Shown here: one piece after another, positions 1-10,316 of the stretch
Numbering within the stretch: position 1 is the first letter of the stretch
Layout: the number at the start of each line of letters is the position of its first letter
Assembly (NCBI GenBank): GCA_020632715.1
Contig: JACKFA010000005.1
Span: forward strand, 620,001-684,000
Reading direction: 5' to 3'
Source: Deltaproteobacteria bacterium
Lineage (GTDB): Bacteria; Myxococcota_A; UBA9042; PHBI01
Length of the DNA stretch: 64,000 bases
Made by a program: the position numbers and the translations under genes
Notes under the pieces: generated by a model
Database searches by the model: none
The model's input: the letters and a program-made list of their open reading frames with translations, nothing else
What the model was told of the DNA's origin: nothing

Positions 1-530
1 GGGCCGACCGGCGCCGCGAGGCTCGGGGTCGGCGGCGCGACCTCGACGTCGACGCGGAAGCCGCGGTCGGTCGTGACGGTGACGCTCGCGTGGACCGTCG
101 CGCGGCCCGGCGGGCGATGGAGCGTGAGCGTCACGGGGACGGGCTCGTCGCCGTAGGCGAGGAGCAGCGGCTCTGCCGGGGTCGGCGCCGCGCCCTCGCC
201 CATCGACAGCGTCACGGCGCCCGCCGGTCGGCTGTAGACGTCGACCCCGATGATCCGCGCCGGGACGTCGCCGGGCGCCGCGAGGAGCAGCGTCGCGAGC
301 TCGCGCTCCGCCGGGAGCGCGGTCGTGTCGTCGAACGCGAGCTTCGCGCCGTCGACGAGCGCGCGCCCGCCGGACGAGACGGTCAGCGGGCCCGAGGCGC
401 TGAAGCAGCCGGGCTCGCAGTCGGCGCCGGTGTCGGCGACCGCGTCCGCGCCCTCGCGCGCGCCGCCGTCCGCGCAGCCTATGCCCACCGTCGCCGCCAA
501 CGCCACCGTCACGAGCCACGCGCCTCGCAT
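1..530 (-). CDS. Secreted lipoprotein, truncated by window edge
   Basis: This is the 5' part (about 176 codons) of a gene that leaves the window on the left; no stop is seen. The ATG (complement of 528-530) follows a GGAGG Shine-Dalgarno at good spacing. The protein begins MRGAW, then has a hydrophobic stretch and a lipobox ending at Cys19 (GIGC), so it should be a lipid-anchored envelope protein. A short Asp/Ala-rich linker with a CEPGC motif follows, then a beta-rich region with no family I recognise. It is divergent from the FHA regulator at 688. The frame is supported by almost uniform G/C at third codon positions. Function unknown. Confidence 0.75.
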   Translation of the reverse strand, partial: MRGAWLVTVALAATVGIGCADGGAREGADAVADTGADCEPGCFSASGPLTVSSGGRALVDGAKLAFDDTTALPAERELATLLLAAPGDVPARIIGVDVYSRPAGAVTLSMGEGAAPTPAEPLLLAYGDEPVPVTLTLHRPPGRATVHASVTVTTDRGFRVDVEVAPPTPSLAAPVG

Positions 531-687
531 CACCACCTCCGTCGCCACCGCATGGCCGCAGTCGACTACGCCCCCGAGCCGTTCGTCGAGTTCGCTCTCG
601 CGGTCCCGCGTCGCATCGCGCCCTTTGAGCCGCGCGCCTTCCGGTGGCATGCTCTCCGGCGTCTACCCCCCACGACGCGCCCGATCC

Positions 688-2087
<1,400 letters not shown>

Positions 2088-2091
<4 letters not shown>

Positions 2092-3730
2092 CGCTCGACC
2101 CGACCGCGAGCGAGTGGCTCTGCCCCGTCTGCGACCGCGCCTACGACGCCCCCGGCGCCTGCGACGACGACGGCGCGACCTTGCTCGAGATCGCCGCCGA
2201 GGCCGCCGAGCCCGCCCCGACCACGCTCGCCGGCCGCTTCACCGTCCACGAGCGGCTCTCCGAGGGCGGGATGGGCGCGGTCTACCGCGCGACGCAGACG
2301 TCGATGGGGCGGCCCGTGGCGCTCAAGATCATGCACGGGCGCCTCTCGCAGGACGCCGCCGCCGCGCGCCGGTTCATCCGCGAGGCGCGCCTCGCGAGCC
2401 ACATCGCGCACCCGAACGTCGTCTCCGTCATCGACTTCGGCCAGGACCCCGACGGCACGCTCTTCCTCGCGATGGAGCTCCTCGCGGGGCCCACGCTCGC
2501 CGAGCTGCTCGCGCGCGAGGGGCCCTTCGACGCCGCGCGCACCGTGCGGATCGGCGTGCAGATCGCCGACGCCCTCGACGCCGCCCACAAGCGCGGCATC
2601 ATCCACCGCGACCTCAAGCCCGGGAACGTCATCGTCGTCGACCCGACGCCGGGGCGCGACGCGCTCAAGGTCGTCGACTTCGGGCTCGCGAAGGCGACGG
2701 ACGGCGACCACACGACGCTCACCGGGCCCGGGCAGATCTTCGGCACGCCGGCCTACATGTCGCCCGAGATGGCCGCCGGCTACGAGGTCGGCGCGCCGGC
2801 CGACCTCTACGCGCTCGGCGTCATCCTCTTCGAGCTCCTCGACAAGCGCCTGCCCTTCGACGGCGACAGCGTGCAGTCGATCCTCCTCGCGCACGTCTCG
2901 CGCCCGCCGCCGCCGCTGCCGGACCACGTCCCGGCGGCGCTCGCGGCCGTCATCAAGCGCCTCCTCGCGAAGGAGCCGGCGGCCCGCTACGCGAGCGCGG
3001 CCGCGCGCGCGCGACGCCCTCGCCCACGCGCTCGGCTCCGGGCCGTTCGCGCTCGCGGCCCCGGCGACGCCGCGCCGCCGCCCGTCGCCGCCTCCGCGCC
3101 CGCCGAGACCCCCGGCCGCGCGTGGCTCGCCGTGACGCGCCCCGCCCCGACGGGGCAGGAGCACGAGACCGTGCGCCCACCGGGGCCGCGCCGGGCCGGC
3201 GGCTGCTGGTCGCGCTCGCGGGGCTCGCGGCCCTGGCGGTCGTGGTCTGGCTCGCGACGCGCGACGCCGCGGGCCCGCCGCCGCGCCCGTCGGAGCCAGC
3301 GGCCGTCGTGGCGGCCGGCGCGGGGCTCGCGACGCTCCCGACGGCGCCGCCGCCGCCCGAGACGGCGCCCGCGGCGGAGGTCGACGCGGCGAGCGCGGCG
3401 GTCGTCGAGGTCGACGCCGCGAGCGCGACGAGCTCGCCGGGGGACGACGTCATCGCGGCGGCGCCCGGCGAAGACGCAGCGCCGACCGTGGTGCTCGTGA
3501 GGATCACGCTCGACGCGAAGCCGTCGGCCTGGGTGACGGTCGCCGGGGAGAGCCACGGGAGGACGCCGGTCACGCTCGACCTCCCGCGCGGCGACGCGCC
3601 GATCCGCGTGCGCTTCGCGCGCAAGGGCTACGAGGCCGTGGTCCGCGAGGTGCGCCCGACCGGTGACGCGACGGTCGCGGTGACCCTCGAGAAGGAGCCC
3701 GGCGAGGACTTCATCGTGCCGACGCCGTGA
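2088..3730 (+). CDS. Ser/Thr protein kinase with PEGA domain, frameshifted
   Basis: A Hanks-type kinase starting at a GTG that overlaps the preceding stop by four bases. Residues about 10-30 form a small Cys cluster (CPVCDRAYDAPGAC), perhaps a zinc ribbon. The kinase domain follows: glycine loop SEGGMGAVY, catalytic Lys80, HRDLKPGN with Asp175, a DFG motif and GTPAYMSPE. After about 3005 the reading frame changes at least three times (near 3003-3013, 3056-3062 and 3165-3175, all in G/C runs). In the final frame there is a clear transmembrane helix (LLVALAGLAALAVVVWLA) and a C-terminal PEGA domain ending at 3730. The architecture is normal for myxobacterial receptor kinases, so I read one gene broken by sequence errors or recent mutation. 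Likely partner: the FHA activator just upstream. Confidence 0.8.
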
Positions 3731-3785
3731 TCGCCGCGGGCGCCAGGCGGCAGATCCTTTCCGCGCTCCGGCCGTCGGAGGGACG

Positions 3786-5129
3786 ATGCTGACCCAGCGG
3801 CCCCTGACCCTCGCGCGCGCTGCCCTCGCCGCGCTCTCGGCGACGCTCCTCGTCGCAGGCCTCGCCCCCGCCTCGCTCGGCGCGCCTCCGGCGGGCGGCG
3901 ACGTCGTGAAACACCTCGGCGGTCCGCGCTACCCCGGCCCCGCCCCGACCGGCCACTACGAGGACTTCGCGTGGCACCTCGGCGTCCCGGCGGGGCCGCT
4001 GTCAGCCGCGGGCGAGAAGCTCTTGCCGCGCTGGCTCGACGTCACGACGACGGGGTCCGTGTCGTCGGTCGTGGCGATGCCGGAGGGGCGCGTCCGGTGG
4101 GAGCTGACGTATGGGCCGCAGGGGCTCGCGGAGAAGGTCGAGACGGTCGACGGCGAGCTCTTCGTGCGGGCGACGTACGCGTACGACGACGGCGGGCGCC
4201 TCGTCGGGAAGGAGGCCACGGGCCCCGGCGCGGGCGACGGCGGGCGCACGACGTTCACGTACCGGAACGACGCGTCGGGGCGGGTCGTCGAGCGGCGCTC
4301 GAGCCAGCCGTGGGACCCGGTCCTGACCTACCACCGGACCGCGCGGGACGTGACGATCGACTGGGCGATCGGCGGGAAGCGCGTGCGGAGCGACGTCTTC
4401 GACACGTCGGGGCGCCGCGTGCTCACGCGCTTCCTGCGCGAGCAGAAGCCGCGCGTCCTGACCTACCTGCGCTCGGCGGGCGCGCTCGTGGCGGTGACGC
4501 GCATCGGGCTCGCGCGCCCGAACGCGGGCGCCGCGACGTTCGACGGGCCGCCGATCGACCTCGACCCGGAGGACGTGAACGCGGTCGCGCTCCTGTCCGA
4601 GCGGCACGAGGTGCTCCTGATGCTCGGCGCGCCGCGGACCGCGTCGGACAGCGGGAAGGGCGCGCAGCGGCGGATCCTCGCCGAGTACGGCGACGACACG
4701 TGCTGGCTGAACCAGGTGAGCGGCTTCACGTTCACGGCCGACGGGACCTACACGGACGGGCGGGTCGGCTGCATGTGCGGGCTCTGCGTGGACGCGGCGC
4801 TGCCGCTCGCGGGCGATGGCGTCGAGGCGGTCGACGAGCACTGGACGGCGGGGCCGTGGGTGCGCCTCGACGGGGCGGTCGACGTGACGGCGGACCACCG
4901 GGTGATCACGCCGTCGGGGCCGCGCCCCGCGGGGGAGCTGCGGGCGGGGGACGTGGTCGTCGGCGCGGACGGGGCGCCGCGGGTGCTCCGGAGCGTGGAG
5001 GCGCTGCCGCTCGGGCCGCCGCGGCTCGGCGTGAACCTGGAGACCCGCGCCGGCGCGTTCTCCGCGGGCGGATTCCTCTTCGAGAGCGAGGTGTTGTCGG
5101 GCTGCGCGGGCCCCGCGCGCGAACGCTGA
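3786..5129 (+). CDS. Secreted YD-repeat-like protein with C-terminal Hint domain
   Basis: A 447-aa protein with a Sec signal peptide (hydrophobic ALAALSATLLVAGLAPASLGA) and an ATG preceded by GGAGGGACG. The middle (about 70-230) has YD/Rhs-like strands such as YAYDDGGRLVGKE and FTYRNDASGRVVER. From Cys329 on, the last 119 residues look like a Hint (hedgehog/intein) fold: a block-B-like TADHRVITPSG, then ELRAGDVVV, then a final NLETRAGAFSAGGFLFESE. The family usually ends in His-Asn; here those residues are replaced, so autocleavage at that end may be lost. In polymorphic toxins a Hint domain usually precedes a toxin; here nothing follows it. The Hint and YD calls rest on motif resemblance only. 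No clear operon partner. Confidence 0.65.
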   Translation: MLTQRPLTLARAALAALSATLLVAGLAPASLGAPPAGGDVVKHLGGPRYPGPAPTGHYEDFAWHLGVPAGPLSAAGEKLLPRWLDVTTTGSVSSVVAMPEGRVRWELTYGPQGLAEKVETVDGELFVRATYAYDDGGRLVGKEATGPGAGDGGRTTFTYRNDASGRVVERRSSQPWDPVLTYHRTARDVTIDWAIGGKRVRSDVFDTSGRRVLTRFLREQKPRVLTYLRSAGALVAVTRIGLARPNAGAATFDGPPIDLDPEDVNAVALLSERHEVLLMLGAPRTASDSGKGAQRRILAEYGDDTCWLNQVSGFTFTADGTYTDGRVGCMCGLCVDAALPLAGDGVEAVDEHWTAGPWVRLDGAVDVTADHRVITPSGPRPAGELRAGDVVVGADGAPRVLRSVEALPLGPPRLGVNLETRAGAFSAGGFLFESEVLSGCAGPARER

Positions 5130-5198
5130 GCGCGGCGCGCCCGTTGCCATCGCCCCGGCAGTCGGTCAGCATGCCAGGGGTCGACCGAAGGAGAGCCG

Positions 5199-6713
5199 AT
5201 GGGCGCTGGCGACGCGATCGCGCGTGAACGGGACTTCCTGCTGCGGCTCCTCGAGCTCGGGCAGGCGGACGACGTGGCGCGCGCGCTCGAGGGCGCGCTG
5301 ACGCTGATGATCGAGATCAGCGGCGCCAAGCGCGGCTACCTCGAGGTCGGCGTCCCGAGCGCGGGCGACGGCGCGCCGCCCGCCTGGTCGCGCGTGCACG
5401 CCTTCGCCGACGACGAGGTCGCCGCCGTGAAGGACAAGCTCTCGCGCGGCATCATCGCCGCGGCGATGGCGCGCGGCGAGACCATCGAGACCGCCTCCGC
5501 CATGCTCGACCCGCGCTTCGAGGAGCAGGACAGCGTGCGCGGGCACCGCATCGAGGCCGTCCTCTGCGCGCCCATCGGCGCCCCCGTGCCCTTCGGCGCC
5601 CTCTACCTCCAGGGCCGCGGCAACGGCACCCCCTTCGGCCCCGAGAACCGCCGCTTCGCCGAGCTCTTCGCGCGCCACGCGGCGCCCATCTTCGAGCGCC
5701 TCGTCACCGCCTACCGCGCGCAGCTCGCCACCGACCCGACGGCCGCCGCCCGCGCCCGCCTGAACGGCGCCGAGCAGCTCATCGGCCGCAGCGACGCCCT
5801 CGCGGCGCTCCTCGACGAGGTCGCGCTCGTCGCGCCGCTCGACGTGACCGTGCTCATCACGGGGCCGTCGGGCACCGGCAAGAGCGCCGTCGCCGGCGTG
5901 ATCGCGGCGAACGGGTCGCGCCGCGGGCGGCCCTTCGTCGAGCTCAACTGCGCCGCGCTCCCCGACGAGCTGCTCGAGAGCGAGCTCTTCGGCGCCGCGC
6001 AGGGCGCGCACTCGACGGCGAACCGGCGGATCCCCGGCAAGGTCGAGGCCGCCGAGGGCGGCACGCTGTTCCTCGACGAGGTCGGCGAGCTCAGCCTCCG
6101 CGCGCAGGCGAAGCTGCTCCAGCTGCTGCAGGACGGCACCTACTACCCGCTCGGCAGCTCGCGCGCCCAGCGGGCCGACGTGCGCGTGATCTCGGCGACC
6201 AACGTCGACCTCGCCGCGCGCGTCGCCGCCAAGGCCTTCCGCGAGGACCTCTACTACCGCCTCGTCGTGATGGAGCTGCGCGTGCCGCCGCTCGACGCGC
6301 GGCGCGAGGACATCGTGCCGCTCGCAGAGCACTTCTGCGCGCGGGCGTGCGCGAAGCACCGCCTGCCGACGGTCACCCTCGGCGAGACGGCGCGCATGAT
6401 GCTCTTGAGCTCGGCCTGGCCCGGGCACGTGCGGCAGCTCGCGCACGCGGTCGAGGGGGCCGTGATCCGCGCGGTCGGCGCGCGCTCCGAGGTCGTGGCG
6501 CCCGCGCACTTCGGGCCGACCGCCGCCGCGCCCGGCGCCGACAACGGCGAGCCCATGACCTTCCAGGCCGCGACGCGCCGCTTCCAGGCGACCCTCGTGG
6601 CGGACGCCCTGCGCGCGACCGACTGGAACGTGAGCCAGACCGCCGACAACCTCGGCCTCGCGCGGTCGCACGTCTACAACCTCATCCGCAGCTTCGGGCT
6701 CGAGCGCGAGTAG
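5199..6713 (+). CDS. GAF-domain AAA+ activator with degenerate GAFTGA loop
   Basis: A 504-aa regulator preceded by AAGGAG. Residues 1-175 form a GAF sensor domain (ending VLCAPIGAPVPFGALYLQG and a helical segment). The sigma-54-interaction AAA+ domain has Walker A GPSGTGKS at 222-229 and Walker B GTLFLDEVGE. The GAFTGA loop that contacts sigma-54 reads GAHSTA at 269-274, losing the Phe and the first Thr-Gly pair. A Fis-type helix-turn-helix ends the protein (NVSQTADNLGLARSHVYNLI). Loss of GAFTGA usually abolishes sigma-54 activation, so this protein may regulate sigma-70 promoters or act as a repressor or phospho-independent sensor. It stands alone between oppositely reading neighbours. Confidence 0.88.
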   Translation: MGAGDAIARERDFLLRLLELGQADDVARALEGALTLMIEISGAKRGYLEVGVPSAGDGAPPAWSRVHAFADDEVAAVKDKLSRGIIAAAMARGETIETASAMLDPRFEEQDSVRGHRIEAVLCAPIGAPVPFGALYLQGRGNGTPFGPENRRFAELFARHAAPIFERLVTAYRAQLATDPTAAARARLNGAEQLIGRSDALAALLDEVALVAPLDVTVLITGPSGTGKSAVAGVIAANGSRRGRPFVELNCAALPDELLESELFGAAQGAHSTANRRIPGKVEAAEGGTLFLDEVGELSLRAQAKLLQLLQDGTYYPLGSSRAQRADVRVISATNVDLAARVAAKAFREDLYYRLVVMELRVPPLDARREDIVPLAEHFCARACAKHRLPTVTLGETARMMLLSSAWPGHVRQLAHAVEGAVIRAVGARSEVVAPAHFGPTAAAPGADNGEPMTFQAATRRFQATLVADALRATDWNVSQTADNLGLARSHVYNLIRSFGLERE

Positions 6714-6728
6714 CCGCGCCGACGGCGC

Positions 6729-7529
6729 TCAGCTGGCCGCGGCCGCCGCCCGGGCGACGACCGCGCGCGCCGCCGCCACCGCCGCGTGCGGGAAGCCGTC
6801 GATGCGGTCGGCGAGCGCGTCGACCGCGACGTCGAGGAGGGCCTCGGCGCCGGCGAGCGCGCCGCGCGTGGTGGCCGCGGCGACGCGGGCGCCGAGGGCG
6901 CCGCGAGCGCGCTCGAAGCGGCGGGCGCCGTCGAGATCGTCGACCGCGCCTGCGTCCTCGGGGGGGACGAGGGCGACGATGAGCGTCACGAGGTGGCCGA
7001 GGGCGTGCTCGAGCACGAAGCGGTGCGCCGAGAGGCGCTCGCCGCGCGCCCAGCGGCCGGCGCCGACGACCACGTTGGTGATGAGCTGCCCGAGGTGCCA
7101 GGCGACGTCGACGTGGGCGACGGCGGCCTCGCGCTCGGTGCGCGCGCGGACGTCCGCGAGGCGCTCGGCGACGCGCTCGCGGTCGAGGAGCACGCGGTAG
7201 TCGTTGACCCGCGCCACGGCGAGCTCGTCGGGGTCGAAGACGGCGTACTCGACGAGGTGGCCGTCGTCGTAGAGCACCTTCACGCCGTGGGCCGTCTCGC
7301 GGAGGACGAGCGCGTGGCGGTGGGCGTCGGGGAGCCAGCCCTGCCAGGCGCGGAGCGGCTCCTGGGCGCCGGGGCACGCGACGATCCAGAGGTCGTGGTC
7401 GGACCAGGCGTCCGGCGCGCGGCCGCGGGCGGCCATCGACCCGGCGGCGACGACGCCGAGCACGCGCTCGTCGGCCGTCAGGGAGGCGAGGAGGGCGGCC
7501 GTGAACGCGTCGTAGCGGGTCGGGTCCAT
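6729..7529 (-). CDS. Nucleotidyltransferase-fold protein
   Basis: A 266-aa cytoplasmic protein. The signature GVVAAGSMAARG followed by SDHDLWIVA (about residues 23-50) matches the Gly-Ser...Asp-x-Asp metal site of the pol-beta/aminoglycoside nucleotidyltransferase fold, and a helical C-terminal half fits a HEPN or AadE-like partner region. Such proteins transfer a nucleotide to small molecules or proteins. The substrate cannot be read from sequence, and resistance should not be assumed. The start is the ATG in MDPTRYDAF; upstream in-frame sequence is low-complexity and not convincing. It ends 15 bp from the convergent GAF regulator. Confidence 0.75.
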   Translation of the reverse strand: MDPTRYDAFTAALLASLTADERVLGVVAAGSMAARGRAPDAWSDHDLWIVACPGAQEPLRAWQGWLPDAHRHALVLRETAHGVKVLYDDGHLVEYAVFDPDELAVARVNDYRVLLDRERVAERLADVRARTEREAAVAHVDVAWHLGQLITNVVVGAGRWARGERLSAHRFVLEHALGHLVTLIVALVPPEDAGAVDDLDGARRFERARGALGARVAAATTRGALAGAEALLDVAVDALADRIDGFPHAAVAAARAVVARAAAAAS

Positions 7530-7602
7530 GCCCGAGCGATAGCGCCCACCGCGGCGGCCGTCCAGCGTGGCGCCGGGCGGCCGAGTCGCGTATCGTGGCG
7601 GC

Positions 7603-8661
7603 ATGGGGGGATCTCCTCGGCTCCACGCGCGGTCCGGAGCGGTCGCGACGGCGCTCGCGCTCGCGGTCGTCGCGCTCGTCGGCCTGGTCGCCGCCGCGCC
7701 CGGCGGCGCGGACGAGGCGCGGGCGCGCGCCGACGCGCTGGTCAAGGAGGGAGCGGAGCTCGGGGCCGCGGGCCGCTACGACGAGGCCCTCGCGCGCTTC
7801 CGCGAGGCGGAGGCGGTGTTCCCGCGCGCCATCCACCACTGCAACATCGGGCTCGTCTACGCGCGCTCGGCGCGCTGGCCCGAGGCGCTCGTGCACCTCG
7901 GGCGCTGCGAGGCGCGCGCGACGGAGGCGCTGCCGGCCTGGGTCGGCACGCGCCGCGCCGAGACGCTCGCCGCCCTCCGCGACGGCGACTACGCGCCGCT
8001 CGAGGTCATCGCGACGCCGCGGAGCGCGGAGGTGCGCGTGAGCGCCTTCCCGGACGAGGTCTTCTCCTCGCCGGTGACCGTCTGGGTGCCGTGGGGGACG
8101 CACGCGCTCACCGTGTCGGCGCCGGGCTTCGACCCGCAGGAGGTCACGGTCGCCGCGAGCGGGCACGACCCCGTGCGGCGCCGGGTGGACCTGGTCGCGA
8201 CGCCGCCGCCGGAGCCGGAGCCGGACGTGGTCGAGGCGGCGCCGGACGTCGTGGGCGGCGACACCCTCGCGCCCGCGGACACCGCGGACACCGTCGCGAG
8301 CGTGGTCGTCGCCACGGCGCGCCCCGACGAGGGCCCGAGCGTCGCGGGGATCGCGTTCGTGTCGGTCGCCGGGGCGGCGCTCGTCGGGGGCGTCGTCATG
8401 TACGCGATCGCGTCGGGCACGCGCGACGACGCGGCGAAGCTCCCGCCGGGCGACGACTTCGACCGCGAGCTCGGCACCTTCCACACCCAGCGCGGGCTCG
8501 CGTACGGGCTCCTCATCGGCGCGGCGGTGTCGGGCGCCGTCGGGGCCTGGCTCCTCGCGACGAGCGGCGGCGACGACGCGCCCGGCGGCGACGCGAGCGC
8601 CGGCCCGACCCTCCGCGTGGCGCCGCTCCCGGGGGGCGCGGCGGTGGGCGTCACGTTCTGA
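7603..8661 (+). CDS. TPR/PEGA-like membrane protein
   Basis: A 352-aa envelope protein. An N-terminal hydrophobic segment (TALALAVVALVGLVAAAPGG) is a signal peptide or anchor. One to two TPR-like helices follow (EGAELGAAGRYDEALARFRE and AIHHCNIGLVYARSARWPEAL), then a PEGA-like beta domain (about 135-195, VTVWVPWGTHALTVSAPGFD). A Pro/Asp/Thr-rich linker leads to two further hydrophobic helices (VAGIAFVSVAGAALVGGVVM and YGLLIGAAVSGAVGAWLL). The arrangement is common in uncharacterised myxobacterial proteins often linked to Ser/Thr kinases. The ATG at 7603 is chosen over an upstream in-frame start because of the signal peptide. Confidence 0.7.
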   Translation: MGGSPRLHARSGAVATALALAVVALVGLVAAAPGGADEARARADALVKEGAELGAAGRYDEALARFREAEAVFPRAIHHCNIGLVYARSARWPEALVHLGRCEARATEALPAWVGTRRAETLAALRDGDYAPLEVIATPRSAEVRVSAFPDEVFSSPVTVWVPWGTHALTVSAPGFDPQEVTVAASGHDPVRRRVDLVATPPPEPEPDVVEAAPDVVGGDTLAPADTADTVASVVVATARPDEGPSVAGIAFVSVAGAALVGGVVMYAIASGTRDDAAKLPPGDDFDRELGTFHTQRGLAYGLLIGAAVSGAVGAWLLATSGGDDAPGGDASAGPTLRVAPLPGGAAVGVTF

Positions 8662-8668
8662 TCGAGCG

Positions 8669-10120
8669 TCAGCGCGCGGGCTCGGGGCAGCGGGTCATCT
8701 TCGCGTCGGCGCCGGCCTCGACGCACGTGGCGACGCCGTCGCGCGTGAAGGCGACGAGCTCGGTGGCGGCGTCGTCGTCGAGCTGCCCGACGCCGAGGAG
8801 GGCCGGGCGCGAGCCGAGCGGGAAGGCGAACGTCTCCTTGCTGCTCGGGGAGGCGAGCCGGTCGCCGTCGCTGTCGAGCCAGACGTCGCGCAGGATGAAG
8901 ATGAGGGACTGGTTGGCGCTCCCGGCCTCGTCGTCGAAGAGGATCACCTCGGGGACGCCGTTGCCGTCGATGTCGCGCACGTCCACCTGCTCGAGCTGCG
9001 TGTCGGGCGCGAGGTCGTTCGGCGCGTCGTACGCGAAGACCCGGGCCGTCGGCGGCGTGAGGCGGACGACGCTGAGATCGGTCGTCGCGAAGCCGACGAG
9101 GTCGTCGACGCCGTCGCCGTCGATGTCGGCGCGGGTGACCCCCATGTGGCTCGCGCCGAGGCGCGTGGTGACGACGCCGTTCGTGTCGAGCCCGCTCTCG
9201 CCGATGGGGAAGAGGTTCAGGTCGTAGAACTGCTCCCACATGACGAGCCAGCGGCCGCTCGTGGGGGTGTCGAGCAGCCCCGCGTAGGTGATGGCGTTCC
9301 AGAGGTGGCCAGGGGAGAGCTGCGCGCCGTCCGCGCGCGGGAAGGCCTGCGCGGTGACGGCGCTCGGCGCGAACACGTAGGCGTTGTAGAGGTCGGCCAC
9401 GACGAAGCCGGGGGCGGCGCCGCCGGTGAGGTCGCCGCCGACGACGTGCACGGGGCGGAGGTCGTTCGGGTAGATCCCGCCGTCCGGCACGAAGTCGTAG
9501 GGGGCGGCGCTCGTCTCGCGCCGGAGCGCGGGGCCGTAGGGGGCGGCCGGGTCGCCCGTCCAGGGGTGGACCTCGAGGAAGCCCTTGCCGCCGGCGACGC
9601 CGCCGAAGACGAGGAGATCCTCGCGGTCGGCGCCCGTGACGCGGGCGAAGGCGACGCCCTCGGGGCGGACGCCCGTCGGGACGTAGGCGTCGACGAGCTC
9701 CGGGTCGAAGCCGGGGCGGCCGCGGAAGAGGTAGAGGCCGGCGTCGGCGTCGCTCGTGGGGATGTTGGCGAGGAGGAGGTCGTCGCGGCCGTCGCCGTCG
9801 ACGTCGTGGACGTAGGCGCGGCGGAGGCGGGTCTCGCGGACGCTGGCGGCGGGCGGGAACGCGGTGCGCTCGCCGAGGGGGGTGGCGTCGACCTCGCCGG
9901 CGTCGGTGTCGCCGTCCGGGGCGGCGGTGTCGGTGTCCGTGAGCGTGGTGCCGTCGGCGTCGCCGGCCGGCGCGGCGTCCGTGTCCGTGTCCGTGTCCGT
10001 GTCGGCGGCGGTGTCGCCCTCGACCTCGGCGGGCGTCGGGTCGTCGAGGCAGCCGCCGAGGGCGACCACCGCAGCCAGCGCGAGCGCCGCGCGCGTCTTC
10101 GATGTGACTCGAGCCTTCAT
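8669..10120 (-). CDS. FG-GAP (VCBS) repeat lipoprotein
   Basis: A 483-aa lipoprotein: hydrophobic signal ending in the lipobox LGGC, then a long Asp/Thr linker. FG-GAP/VCBS calcium-loop repeats include VHDVDGDGRDDLLLANI, ADIDGDGVDDLVGF and VRDIDGNGVPEVILF, which predict a seven-blade beta-propeller on the cell surface. These usually bind ligands or cations rather than catalyse reactions. The linker contains a run of Thr-Asp pairs encoded by a hexanucleotide tandem repeat (9977-10003), a possible site of length variation. Divergent from the ZU5 lipoprotein at 10317; convergent and nearly abutting with the TPR/PEGA gene. Confidence 0.82.
   Translation of the reverse strand: MKARVTSKTRAALALAAVVALGGCLDDPTPAEVEGDTAADTDTDTDTDAAPAGDADGTTLTDTDTAAPDGDTDAGEVDATPLGERTAFPPAASVRETRLRRAYVHDVDGDGRDDLLLANIPTSDADAGLYLFRGRPGFDPELVDAYVPTGVRPEGVAFARVTGADREDLLVFGGVAGGKGFLEVHPWTGDPAAPYGPALRRETSAAPYDFVPDGGIYPNDLRPVHVVGGDLTGGAAPGFVVADLYNAYVFAPSAVTAQAFPRADGAQLSPGHLWNAITYAGLLDTPTSGRWLVMWEQFYDLNLFPIGESGLDTNGVVTTRLGASHMGVTRADIDGDGVDDLVGFATTDLSVVRLTPPTARVFAYDAPNDLAPDTQLEQVDVRDIDGNGVPEVILFDDEAGSANQSLIFILRDVWLDSDGDRLASPSSKETFAFPLGSRPALLGVGQLDDDAATELVAFTRDGVATCVEAGADAKMTRCPEPAR
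9977..10003. repeat. Hexanucleotide tandem repeat (GTCCGT)n
   Basis: About four and a half units of a 6-bp repeat inside the lipoprotein gene at 8669-10120. It encodes Thr-Asp repeats in the linker just after the lipid anchor. The unit is a multiple of three, so slippage would change linker length without breaking the frame. Confidence 0.85.
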
Positions 10121-10255
10121 CGGACCTCTCCCCCCGTCCGGTCACCATAGCGGGGCGCGAAGCTCATCGGAAGTCACGGTGACGCGGCGCGGCGGGAGCG
10201 GTGACAGCCAGGCGGAAACAGGCGTCAACACCCTGAAACGAATCCGCTTTCACCG

Positions 10256-10270
10256 TGGCACATGGCTTGC
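10256..10270 (+). promoter_or_regulatory. Sigma-54 (-24/-12) promoter
   Basis: The string TGGCACATGGCTTGC matches the consensus TGGCAC-N5-TTGC with exact GG-N10-GC spacing. It lies 46 bp upstream of the ZU5 lipoprotein ATG, giving a predicted start near 10282 and a 35-nt leader. No activator site could be picked out by eye, although both sigma-54-type activators in the window are candidates. Confidence 0.7.
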
Positions 10271-10316
10271 GCAGGCGGGGAGGGTCCGTCTTTCCACCCG
10301 CTCCCCGGAGACCACC

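Noticed and set aside
250..687. N-terminal extension of the FHA activator
   Set aside because: It overlaps the divergent lipoprotein start, is Ser/Arg-rich and unlike the family; the ATG at 688 (or 649) is better.
5130..5198. A toxin or immunity gene after the Hint-like domain
   Set aside because: The gap is only 69 bp and the next gene is a GAF regulator.
6729..7529. Aminoglycoside resistance gene
   Set aside because: Only the general nucleotidyltransferase metal motif is visible; no specific resistance signature.
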